From assembly GCA_001798455.1 (NCBI GenBank), contig MGSI01000131.1:1065-28196 (forward strand): a stretch of DNA of 27,132 bases, read 5' to 3'. The notes under the pieces were generated by a model. That model searched no databases, was not told the DNA's origin, and saw only the letters and a list, made by a program, of their open reading frames with translations. Shown piece after piece: positions 15,465 through 23,300 of this stretch (position 1 is its first letter; the number at the start of each line of letters is the position of its first letter). This DNA comes from Deltaproteobacteria bacterium RIFCSPLOWO2_02_FULL_57_26. GTDB lineage: Bacteria > Desulfobacterota > Binatia > UBA9968. A program made the position numbers and the translations under genes.

Positions 15465-15543
15465 GAGTAACGAGTACAGAGTCATGAGGAATGAGTAGAA
15501 ATTCTTTCCTCGAAACTCATTACTCGGTCCTCAGAACTTTCAA
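15465..15543. repeat. Heptad-phased inverted repeat between rpmI and rplT
   Basis: On the plus strand GAG recurs at 15465, 15472, 15479, 15486 and 15493, exactly every 7 nt. The opposite arm has CTC at 15516, 15523 and 15530 and CTT at 15537, again every 7 nt. The four inner heptads on each side pair in perfect register, giving an imperfect stem of about 28 bp closed by a short pyrimidine-rich loop (about 15500-15511). The core AATGAGT/ACTCATT is perfect. It lies wholly in the spacer and touches the rpmI stop codon. Confidence 0.8.
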
Positions 15544-15737
15544 AGGTACGGTATCAATTTGCGGATGTTCTTTGTCTCCACAGGTGACACCAGTCCCGCG
15601 TGTCTCAGCCGCCTCTTCCTTTTCCTCCCTTTGCTCGAAAGGAGATGACTTTTAAAGCCCCGGGATCTCTTGATCTTTCCCGTAGCAGTGACCTTGAACC
15701 TCTTCAGGGCTCCTTTGCTGCTCTTAATTTTCGGCAC
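15540..15737 (-). CDS. rpmI: Ribosomal protein L35
   Basis: 65 residues, normal length, very basic: MPKIKSSKGALKRFKVTATG, then RGFKSHLLSSKGRKRKRRLR and the terminal segment ETKNIRKLIPYL. L35 is a small 50S protein encoded between infC and rplT in most bacteria, as here. The start is GTG at 15737 with AAAGGAG about 6 nt upstream. Both flanking spacers (108 nt to infC, 104 nt to rplT) are unusually long for this operon and each carries a heptad-phased inverted repeat. Confidence 0.96.
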   Translation of the reverse strand: MPKIKSSKGALKRFKVTATGKIKRSRGFKSHLLSSKGRKRKRRLRHAGLVSPVETKNIRKLIPYL

Positions 15738-15761
15738 TTACGTCTCCTTTCAAATTCAAAT

Positions 15762-15842
15762 AGGCACGAGGCGGAAGGCGATAGGCGTGAGTTTCTTCTC
15801 CCTCCTCCTCTCCTGTTGCCTACTGCCTCATGCCTCTCGCCT
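15762..15842. repeat. Heptad-phased inverted repeat between infC and rpmI
   Basis: On the plus strand AGGC recurs at 15762, 15769, 15776 and 15783, exactly every 7 nt. The opposite arm carries GCCT at 15818, 15825, 15832 and 15839 with the same period. All four pairs fall in one register (coordinate sums are constant), giving a stem of about 28 bp with mismatches only inside the variable part of each heptad. The loop (about 15790-15815) is nearly pure pyrimidine on the plus strand. The layout matches the element on the other side of rpmI, but the heptad core differs. Confidence 0.8.
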
Positions 15843-15845
15843 GTC

Positions 15846-16352
15846 TCACTTGGGGGTTAACAGCATCGCCATGCTCCGTCCCTCCAGTCTTGCCGCAATA
15901 TCGAGCTTGGCGATATCCTGTACCTGGTTGAGCACCCCGTCCAGCATGTGCTTGCCGAGTTCCGGATGCGTGATCTCCCGACCTCGGAAAAAGACCGATA
16001 CCTTGACTCTTTGCCCTCTCTCGATGAAGCGGCGGATGTTGCGCACTTTATAAAGCAGGTCGTGGCGATCCGTTCGCGATCCCATCTTGACCTCTTTGAC
16101 CGCCACAAAGGTCTGCTTCTTTTTCGCGCCCTGCGATTTCTTCCTCTGAAGATACCGGAACTTGCCGTAATCCATCATTCGGCAAACCGGGGGTTGAGCA
16201 TCAGGCGCCACCTCCACCAGATCTATACCCTGACTCTCCACCATTTTCAGGGCCTCTTGGAGGGACATGATACCTAACTGGTCTCCCTCCGGGCCGATGA
16301 CGCGAACCTCCCGAGCGCGAATTTGATGATTAATTCTGCTTTCCTTAACTAT
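15846..16352 (-). CDS. infC: Translation initiation factor IF-3 (AUA start)
   Basis: 168 residues when started at ATA 16352. The first ATG (16268) would remove 28 residues that are clearly IF-3 (RINHQIRAREVRVIGPEG, followed by DQLGIMSLQEAL). In this frame the thrS stop TAA lies at 16368-16370, and between it and the conserved residues the only credible start is ATA, 5 nt after a perfect GGAGGT (16358-16363). ATT at codon 7 is a less likely alternative. The linker KKSQGAKKKQTF and the C-terminal domain (EVKMGSRTDRHDLLYK, then VKVSVFFRGREITHPELG) are normal. IF-3 rejects non-canonical starts, so an unusual start codon allows self-repression, as known for AUU in E. coli infC. Confidence 0.93.
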   Translation of the reverse strand: MVKESRINHQIRAREVRVIGPEGDQLGIMSLQEALKMVESQGIDLVEVAPDAQPPVCRMMDYGKFRYLQRKKSQGAKKKQTFVAVKEVKMGSRTDRHDLLYKVRNIRRFIERGQRVKVSVFFRGREITHPELGKHMLDGVLNQVQDIAKLDIAARLEGRSMAMLLTPK

Positions 16353-16357
16353 TGGCC

Positions 16358-16363
16358 ACCTCC
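16358..16363 (-). promoter_or_regulatory. Shine-Dalgarno site of infC, deciding the AUA start
   Basis: GGAGGT on the minus strand sits 5 nt before ATA (16350-16352) and 5 nt after the thrS stop. The ATG at 16268 is about 90 nt away from it, so this site supports the upstream non-canonical start. Confidence 0.8.
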
Positions 16364-16367
16364 TTTT

Positions 16368-18329
16368 TTAGTCACCTGCTCCAACGGTCAGATCCTCTCC
16401 ACGTAGCTCGCCCGAGACCTCCTGCCCTAACAGCTCCACGAACTCCTTAACTGACATCGGTTTGAGGGTCTTCCCGCCCCTTCGCCGCGGAGACACCGTC
16501 TGGTCCTTCATCTCCCGATCCCCAATGACCACCGCGTACGGAATCTTGGCCATTTGTGCCTCGCGGATTTTGTAGCCGAGCTTCTCGTTTCGTCCGTCCA
16601 ACTCCACGCGCCAGCCCCCGGCTAAAAGCTCTTCGAAGACCTTCTCAGCATAGTTCTTCTGTTGGTCGGTGACGGTCACCAACCTCGCCTGCACCGGCGC
16701 CAGCCAGATAGGCAAGGCCCCGGCACAGTGTTCGAGCAGGATCCCCATAAAGCGCTCGATCGAGCCAAGGATGGCCCGATGGATCATCACAGGTCGCTCC
16801 TCGGAGCCCGCCGGGCTGATGTAGGTCAGATCAAAGCGCTCCGGCATCGAGAAGTCGAGTTGTATCGTCGCCAATTGCCACCCGCGCCGTAGGGCATCGG
16901 AGACAACGAAATCAATCTTAGGGCCGTAGAAGGCGCCTTCTCCAGGGTTGACTGCGTATTCGAGTCCTTCTTTTCTCAAGGACTCGGCCAAGGCCTCCTC
17001 CGCCCGCGCCCATACTTCCTCGCTGCCGAGAAAATGCTCCGGGCGGGTGGAAAGCTTAACCTGTATCTGTCCGAAACGAAAGGCCTGATAGACCTCGCGC
17101 AGCATCCGGAGCAGCGCGGTCATCTCCCCCTCGATCTGCTCGGGAGTGCAGAAGATATGGGCATCGTCCTGAGAAAACGAGCGCACGCGCGTCAGACCCC
17201 CTGTGACCCCGGATTTCTCATAGCGGTGGAGGCGACCAAAGTCCGCATAACGCAGCGGCAGATCACGATACGATCTCCTCTTGGAGGCGTAGATCAGGGT
17301 GTGGCCAGGGCAATTCATGGGCTTCACGCCGAACTCTTTTTCGTCGACGCGGGTGAAGTACATATTCTCCCGGAAATGGTCGTAGTGGCCGGAACGGCGC
17401 CACAGCTCCGCATCAAAGATTTGCGGCGTAATGACCTCTTGATAACCGTAGCGACGATACAGGCGGCGCATGTAGGCGATCAGCTCGTTGTAGACAATCG
17501 CCCCTTTGGGATGAAAGATGGGACTGGCCGGAGCGAGCGGATGAAAGCTGAAAAGATCCAGCTCTCGACCGATACGCCGGTGGTCCCTCTTTTTGGCTTC
17601 TTCCAGGAGCCGGAGATGCTCGCGCAGCGCCTCCTCGGTGTGCCAGGCCGTGCCGTAGATGCGCTGGAGCATCTCATTGCGTTCGTCGCCTCTCCAATAA
17701 GCCCCGGCAACTCCGGTCAGCTTAAAGGCACCGATGACTCCAGTCGCAGGAACATGCGGCCCGCGGCAGAGGTCGACCCAATCGCCCTGGCGATAGAGGG
17801 ACACCTTTTCTTCCGGGATCTCTTCCAGGATGGCAACCTTGTAGTCCTCGCCCATGGCCCGGAACAGCTCGATGGCCCTGGGCCGCGGCATCTCCTCGCG
17901 CTTAATTCTCAGATTCGACGCCGCCAGTTCGTGCATGCGGGACTCGATCCTCTCGAGCTCTTCCGGAGTGAAGGGCGTCACTCGCTTAAAATCATAGTAA
18001 AAACCATCCTCGATGGTTGGTCCGATCGTCACTTGGGTGCCGGGGAAAAGGCCCTGGACCGCTTGAGCCATCAGGTGGGCTGTTGAATGGCGCAGAATAT
18101 CGAGACCTTCAGGACTATCCATCGGGATCCAATCCACGGTGCAATCCTGACCCAGAGGGCGATCGAGGTCGACCGCGACCCCATCCACCTTGGCCGCGAT
18201 GATGCGGCTGTTTATTCCAAGGGAAAACGCCAGCTCCTGGATTCGGAGACCCCGGAGAACCTGGAGAACTTTTCCCCCGGACAAAGTGACCTGGATATCC
18301 TCCATGCGTTGGCTGTCGGCTGCTTTCAT
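16368..18329 (-). CDS. thrS: Threonyl-tRNA synthetase
   Basis: 653 residues, full length. Order: TGS domain (about 11-70), editing domain with HSTAHLMAQA (H81, H85) and DLCRGPHVP (C188, H192), then the class II core with the zinc motif PMNCPGH (C340), further ligand H391 in QDDAHIF and a later His in VMIHRAILGS. The C-terminal anticodon-binding domain includes WLAPVQARLVTV. ATG 18329 lies 12 nt after the end of tRNA-Val with no visible ribosome site; a second ATG at 18305 (MEDIQVTLSGGK) would also fit the family. The gene begins the translation-factor operon and ends 15 nt before the infC start. Confidence 0.97.
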   Translation of the reverse strand: MKAADSQRMEDIQVTLSGGKVLQVLRGLRIQELAFSLGINSRIIAAKVDGVAVDLDRPLGQDCTVDWIPMDSPEGLDILRHSTAHLMAQAVQGLFPGTQVTIGPTIEDGFYYDFKRVTPFTPEELERIESRMHELAASNLRIKREEMPRPRAIELFRAMGEDYKVAILEEIPEEKVSLYRQGDWVDLCRGPHVPATGVIGAFKLTGVAGAYWRGDERNEMLQRIYGTAWHTEEALREHLRLLEEAKKRDHRRIGRELDLFSFHPLAPASPIFHPKGAIVYNELIAYMRRLYRRYGYQEVITPQIFDAELWRRSGHYDHFRENMYFTRVDEKEFGVKPMNCPGHTLIYASKRRSYRDLPLRYADFGRLHRYEKSGVTGGLTRVRSFSQDDAHIFCTPEQIEGEMTALLRMLREVYQAFRFGQIQVKLSTRPEHFLGSEEVWARAEEALAESLRKEGLEYAVNPGEGAFYGPKIDFVVSDALRRGWQLATIQLDFSMPERFDLTYISPAGSEERPVMIHRAILGSIERFMGILLEHCAGALPIWLAPVQARLVTVTDQQKNYAEKVFEELLAGGWRVELDGRNEKLGYKIREAQMAKIPYAVVIGDREMKDQTVSPRRRGGKTLKPMSVKEFVELLGQEVSGELRGEDLTVGAGD

Positions 18330-18341
18330 CTAGTTCAAAAA

Positions 18342-18416
18342 TGGTAGGCACGGGCGGGATTGAACCGCCGGCCTCTTCCGCGTCAAGGAAGCGCTCTCCC
18401 ACTGAGCTACGTGCCT
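18342..18416 (-). tRNA. tRNA-Val (anticodon GAC)
   Basis: 75 nt on the minus strand with a complete cloverleaf: acceptor AGGCACG/CGTGCCT, D arm GCTC-AGTGGGA-GAGC, anticodon stem CTTCC/GGAAG around loop TTGACGC (anticodon GAC), a 5-nt variable loop and T arm GGCGG-TTCAATC-CCGCC. The discriminator is A and CCA is encoded. It sits 12 nt in front of thrS and is probably cut out of the same primary transcript. Confidence 0.96.
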
Positions 18417-18432
18417 AGAAAAAATTCGCTTT

Positions 18433-18453
18433 CCCCCCAAATTTAAAGGGGGG
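18433..18453. repeat. G/C-run inverted repeat upstream of tRNA-Val
   Basis: Six C (18433-18438), a 9-nt AT-only loop AAATTTAAA, and six G (18448-18453) form a perfect 6-bp stem. On the plus strand it is followed by TTTT and could end plus-strand transcripts. On the minus strand, where the genes lie, no T-run follows directly. A third run of six C follows at 18464-18469. It separates pgsA from the tRNA. Confidence 0.5.
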
Positions 18454-18491
18454 TTTTCGATATCCCCCCTTGGGAACGCAAGCGTCTGATT

Positions 18492-18520
18492 TTCCTATCA
18501 ATTTTTATCACCCGTGTCAA
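18492..18520 (-). promoter_or_regulatory. Possible promoter of the tRNA-Val/thrS transcript
   Basis: A perfect TTGACA (18515-18520) overlaps the pgsA stop codon. At a 17-nt spacing there is only TAGGAA (three of six matches), so the -10 is weak. An alternative extended -10-like TGATAAAAA lies too close to the -35. The roughly 75 nt from here to the tRNA contain the G/C inverted repeat. Confidence 0.3.
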
Positions 18521-19083
18521 CTTAACCGCGGCAGGGAGTGAGTCCGATTCTGAAGCCAAACCAATCCTCGATAGATGTATTGGAATCCTGACACGGCCGT
18601 GGTCGCTGCCGTAACGATGATGAAAAATTCGCGGACTCGAGATGGCAGCAGCGCGGCATCATAGAGAAACAATAGCGCAACTGCGACCGTGAGAAGCTGC
18701 AACAGGGTGTTGATCTTGCCAATGAAAGAGGGCTGGACCTCCAGACGCTCACCCACGAGAAAATAGATCATACCGTACCCGAGAATAATAATGATATCGC
18801 GGGTCAGGACGAGGACCACCAGCCAGAAAGGGAGACTGCCGATGAGCCCGAGCACGACAAAGGAGCTCATGGCCAGCAATTTATCGGCCACCGGATCGAG
18901 ATAGGTTCCCAAGGGAGTCTGCTGCCCGGTGAAGCGCGCCACCGCACCGTCCAAAGCATCTGTCAAACCCGCGAGGATCAAAAGCATCAGGGCTTCAAGG
19001 TAAAGGCCCGAAGACAGGAGGACGAGAAAGACGGGCACTGTTACGATCCGGATCAGCGTCAAAAAATTCGGCAGATTGAGCAT
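18517..19083 (-). CDS. pgsA: CDP-diacylglycerol-glycerol-3-phosphate 3-phosphatidyltransferase
   Basis: 188 residues of a CDP-alcohol phosphatidyltransferase. The complete active-site motif D-xx-DG-xx-AR-x8-G-xxx-D-xxx-D is present: D42, D45, G46, A49, R50, G59, D63, D67. The start MLNLPNFLTLIRI is typical of PgsA, and five or six hydrophobic spans fill the rest. The enzyme makes phosphatidylglycerol phosphate in the inner membrane. It lies 10 nt downstream of hflX. Other CDP-alcohol transferases share the motif, but length, N-terminus and charge pattern fit PgsA best. Confidence 0.9.
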   Translation of the reverse strand: MLNLPNFLTLIRIVTVPVFLVLLSSGLYLEALMLLILAGLTDALDGAVARFTGQQTPLGTYLDPVADKLLAMSSFVVLGLIGSLPFWLVVLVLTRDIIIILGYGMIYFLVGERLEVQPSFIGKINTLLQLLTVAVALLFLYDAALLPSRVREFFIIVTAATTAVSGFQYIYRGLVWLQNRTHSLPRLS

Positions 19084-19093
19084 GGGAAGGCCT

Positions 19094-20392
19094 TCATCTC
19101 GACTCTGAAAAGTCGCGCTCTCTCAACTGCTTGCGGATCTGACCCGCGAGCTTCGGCGTCACGAGCGCCGTCACCACGACACCGTCTTCCCGGTACTCCT
19201 CCGTTAAGATCCGGCCCCGCCGGCGCAACAACGAAAGCAGATGCCCTTGGGAGGGGGAGAAGCGGAAATGCGCGCGCTCCTTACCCCTATCGAGCACGGT
19301 CCCGATCACGTCAAGTAAGCGCTGGATCCCGTTACCGGTCAAGGCCGAAATCGGACACACCTCGAGCGCTCCCTCGCCAGTGATCTTCGAGACGGGCGCC
19401 TCAAACACGTCAATCTTGTTCGGCACCATGAGCCGAGGGGTCTCCCCGGCTCCGATCTCTCTTAGAACGCCTTCGACCACCTGAATCTGTTCTTCGTAGA
19501 GAGGAGACGTCACATCGACCATATGAAGCAGCAGGTCCGCCGTCCTCACTTCTTCAAGCGTGCTCTTGAAGGCTTCAACGAGGGCATGGGGAATCTTGTT
19601 GATAAAACCCACTGTATCCACCACCATCACCTGGTCTCCGTCAGGCAGCTTGAGACAGCGAATGGTGGGGTCGAGGGTAGCAAAGAGCTTATCCTCGACC
19701 ACGACCCCGGCCCGGGTGAGCGCATTCATGAGCGTCGATTTTCCCGAGTTGGTATATCCCACCAGCGCGACAGTGGCGTACGGCACCGCGGTGCGCTCCC
19801 CGCGCTGCAGGGCGCGCGTGCGCTCCACCGTCGCCAGGCGACGTCTCAAGGTTCCAATCCTCTCGCGCACCCGCCGTCGGTCCACTTCCAACTGGGTCTC
19901 GCCGGGCCCCCGAGTCCCGATTCCCCCCCCGAGGCGAGAAAGATGCGTCCAACGGCGAGTCAAGCGGGGCAGCAGATAGCCCAGTTGCGCCAACTCGACC
20001 TGAAGCTTTCCTTCGTTGCTCCTGGCGCGCTGGGCAAAGATGTCGAGAATCAGCTGGCTCCGATCGATAACGCGGACCTGGAAAGCGGCCTCGAGATTGC
20101 GCTGCTGCGCCGGGCTAAGATCCTCATCAAAGATCACCAGGTTAGGCTTGAGACTCAAGAGGCCCTCGCGGATCTCCTCCACCTTCCCGCGTCCGATCAA
20201 AGTCGACGGGCTAGCCCTCTTCAGGTGCTGAGTGAATACGCCGACCACGAGCGCCCCGGCGCTCCGGGCCAGCTTTGCGAGTTCTTCCACGCTCCACTCC
20301 ACCGGGATCCCGCGATCTGCCGAAGGGATCTCGACACCGACCAGGACGGCCTGCTCGCGGATGCGAGAATGGATCGCGTGGACTCGCTTCAA
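19094..20392 (-). CDS. hflX: GTPase HflX
   Basis: 432 residues. The N-terminal HflX domain contains RSAGALVVGVFTQ, LIGRGKVEEI and VIFDEDLSPAQQRNLE. A basic coiled-coil hinge precedes GGIGTRGPGETQLEVDRRRV, the family hallmark. The GTPase domain has G1 GYTNSGKST (212-220), G3 DTVGF (249-253) and G4 NKID (315-318). HflX binds 50S subunits and splits stalled or heat-damaged ribosomes. The start is TTG at 20392, overlapping the TGA of dnaE by 4 nt (20389-20392), so it is likely translated by coupling to dnaE. An upstream start would lie inside dnaE. Confidence 0.95.
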   Translation of the reverse strand: MKRVHAIHSRIREQAVLVGVEIPSADRGIPVEWSVEELAKLARSAGALVVGVFTQHLKRASPSTLIGRGKVEEIREGLLSLKPNLVIFDEDLSPAQQRNLEAAFQVRVIDRSQLILDIFAQRARSNEGKLQVELAQLGYLLPRLTRRWTHLSRLGGGIGTRGPGETQLEVDRRRVRERIGTLRRRLATVERTRALQRGERTAVPYATVALVGYTNSGKSTLMNALTRAGVVVEDKLFATLDPTIRCLKLPDGDQVMVVDTVGFINKIPHALVEAFKSTLEEVRTADLLLHMVDVTSPLYEEQIQVVEGVLREIGAGETPRLMVPNKIDVFEAPVSKITGEGALEVCPISALTGNGIQRLLDVIGTVLDRGKERAHFRFSPSQGHLLSLLRRRGRILTEEYREDGVVVTALVTPKLAGQIRKQLRERDFSESR

Positions 20393-23300
20393 GAGTCTAA
20401 ACTAGCAAAAGTGACTCGGTCGCCGAAGAGGCGCTCGACCGCCTCACTCAACGCCCGGCCAGAGGCGACCCTAAGGTGGATGGGAAGTTCGATTACGGTT
20501 TCAGCCTGCTCCGGCAGCAGAAGATGAAGGTATACGGGGCAGGGTCCGGGATGTTCGACCAGCGCGTCATGGAGCTGGCGCAATTCTTCAGAGGTCACTT
20601 CGGGGCCCCGGAGATATACATGGACTTCTTGACCGTTGCTTTCTTCTGCCCTCGAGGCCATCTCCGTTCCACGGGCCTTCCGCGGCTCGCGGGATACTTG
20701 AGCGAGAGGGGTCACCTCACTTGCGATGATCTGCACCCTTTCCTCCCCCACCTCCAATCTCCCTTGTACCAATATCGGATCGTCGACCACCAGCGTCTCC
20801 ATGCAGCGACGATAGAGGTCGGGCCAGACAAGCACCTCGACAAATCCAGTCCTGTCCTCAAGCTGAAAACTCGCGTAGCGCTCACCCTTCTTGGTGTTCC
20901 TCAGTTTTAACGCCGTCACGACGCCTCCTACCTTCACCTCGCCGCCCGCAGGCTTCTCCCGGATGTTGACGATGGCTCCGGTAGTCCATTTTTTTAACGC
21001 ACTTTCATATTTATCGAGTGGATGGCCAGTGATATAAAAGCCGAGCGACTCCTTTTCGAAGGCCAGCAACTGCTGGGCGGACCACTCTTCGGCTGGCGGA
21101 TAGCTGCCATCGTTCTTCTCCTTGCCGTTCCCTGTCCCCAGGGTGTCAAAGATATCGATCTGGTTGCTCTGCCGCCCCTTTTGGTAAGACTGCCCCACTT
21201 TCATAGCGTCGTCCAGGGCCGCCATCATCCGGACCCGGGAGACCCCGGTCGAATCGAACGCTCCGCACTTGACGAGGCTCTCCACCACTCTCCGGTTAAC
21301 CGAGCCAAGGTCGACCCGCCGGCAAAAATCGAAGAGTGACTTAAAATTCCCCTCCCGCTCCCGGCTCTCCAAGATCACCTCCACCGCCTTCTCGCCCACG
21401 TTTTTGACCGCGGCCAGACCGAAACGGATCTTGTCCCCCACCACGGTGAAATCGGCCCGGCTTTCATTGATGTCCGGCGGAAGCACCTCGATCCCCCGTT
21501 CGCGGCACTCCGCCAAATTTTTGATCACCTTATCGGTATCCCCCATTTCCGAGCTCAGCAGAGCGGCCATGAACTCGACCGGATAATGGGCTTTCAGATA
21601 GGCGGTCTGGTACGAAATCATCGCATAAGCGGCCGAATGGGACTTATTGAAGCCGTATCTGGCAAAAGTCTCCATCTGATCGAATATCTCGGCGGCCTTT
21701 TTTGGCTCAATCTTGTTTTTGCGCGCGCCCTCGATGAAACGCTCTCGCTGGCTGGCCATCTCCTCGGAATCTTTTTTCCCCATGGCGCGGCGCAGGATAT
21801 CAGCCTCTCCCATGCTGTACTGGCCGAGCTGTTGAGCGATCTGCATCACCTGCTCTTGATAGACGATGACGCCATAGGTGTCTCTAAGGATAGGCTCCAG
21901 CAACGGGTGGAGATAACGGATCTTTTCTTTCCCGTGCTTGCGCTTGATGTACTCCTCGGTCATTCCGCTGTCGAGCGGGCCGGGACGAAACAGGGCCAGG
22001 ATCGCCACCAGATCCTCGAAACAGTTGGGGCGGATCTTGACCGTCATCTCCCGGATCCCCGTGCTCTCAAGTTGAAAGATCCCTGTGGTATTCCCCGAGC
22101 AGAGGAGACGATAGATCTTCTTGTCGTCCAACGGAAGATTGTTGATGTCGATCTCGGCCACCCGGCTGGCGCGAATGAGCTTGAGACAATCGTGGATCAG
22201 GGTCAGGGTCTTCAGCCCGAGAAAATCAAACTTGATGAGCCCGATCTTCTCCACGCTCTCCATGTCGAACTGGGTGACGATCCCTCCGTCCTTGTCCAGA
22301 TAGAGAGGAAGATAATCGACCAGCGGCAGATTGGACAAGACCACGCCGGCCGCATGCGTCGAGGTGTGGCGCGTGAGCCCTTCGAGGCGCAGGGCATGAT
22401 TGATCAGATTTTGCACCCGGGGATCACTCTTCATGAGCTCCTGTAAGCGCGGCTCCATCTTGAGGGCATCCGCTAGAGGGTAATCAAAGCCCTGCTTTGG
22501 GGCGGGAACGAGCTTGGCGATGGCATCGGTCTCGGCAAAGGAAAAACCCAGGGCGCGTCCGACGTCTCTGATCGCCGCCTTGGCCTTGAGGGTCCCGAAG
22601 GTGGCGATCTGGGCTACTTTGTCCGCGCCGTACTTCTCCTTCACGTAGCGAATCACCTGATCCCTGCCGCGGATGCAAAAGTCGACGTCGATATCCGGCA
22701 TGGAGCGCCGTTCCGGGTTGAGGAACCTCTCGAAGAGGAGAACGTGGCGAATCGGGTCCAGATCGGTAATCTTGAGCGCGTAGGCCACCAGACTGCCGGC
22801 GGCGGAGCCCCTCCCCGGTCCCACCGGGATGCCATGGTCCTTGGCGTAGTTGATGAAATCGGCGACAATCAAAAAATAGCCGGAAAACTGCATCCCTTTG
22901 ATTACCCCTAGTTCGTAGTTCAGCCGTTTCTCGTAGAGCTTGAGCCTCTCCTGATGCTCCTCGGGATGGGCGGTTTTGAGAGGCTCAAGCCTTTCCTCCA
23001 GTCCCTGGCGAGCCAGCTCATCGAGATAATCGTCGAGAGTCATCGCCTTGGGCGGCTGGAAAGGGGGAAAATGATAGCGGCCGAATTCCAGTTCCAGATT
23101 GCACCTCTCGGCGATCTCTATGGTGCGCTCCACCGCCTCCGGAGAATAATCAAAGCCCTTTTTCATCTGCTCCGCAGACTTGACGAAGAGCTCGTCCGTC
23201 TCCATCTTCAATCGGTTTTCATCCTGCACGGTCTTGCCGGTCTGGACGCAGAGCAGGACATCGTGCGCCTCGGCATCATCCCTCTGGCCGTAGTGGCAGT

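Noticed and set aside
15465..15842. CRISPR-like or satellite array around rpmI
   Set aside because: Units are 7 nt with pairing arms and no spacer-repeat alternation, so they are not CRISPR. rpmI itself is intact between the two elements.
17034..18086. Long plus-strand open frame opposite thrS (350 codons); similar long frames opposite hflX, mshL and dnaE
   Set aside because: They lie entirely opposite well-conserved genes, show no domain-like motifs, and are explained by high GC codon bias leaving the antisense strand free of stops.
18433..18457. Rho-independent terminator for pgsA
   Set aside because: The G/C stem is followed by Ts only on the plus strand, while pgsA is read on the minus strand; listed as an inverted repeat only.
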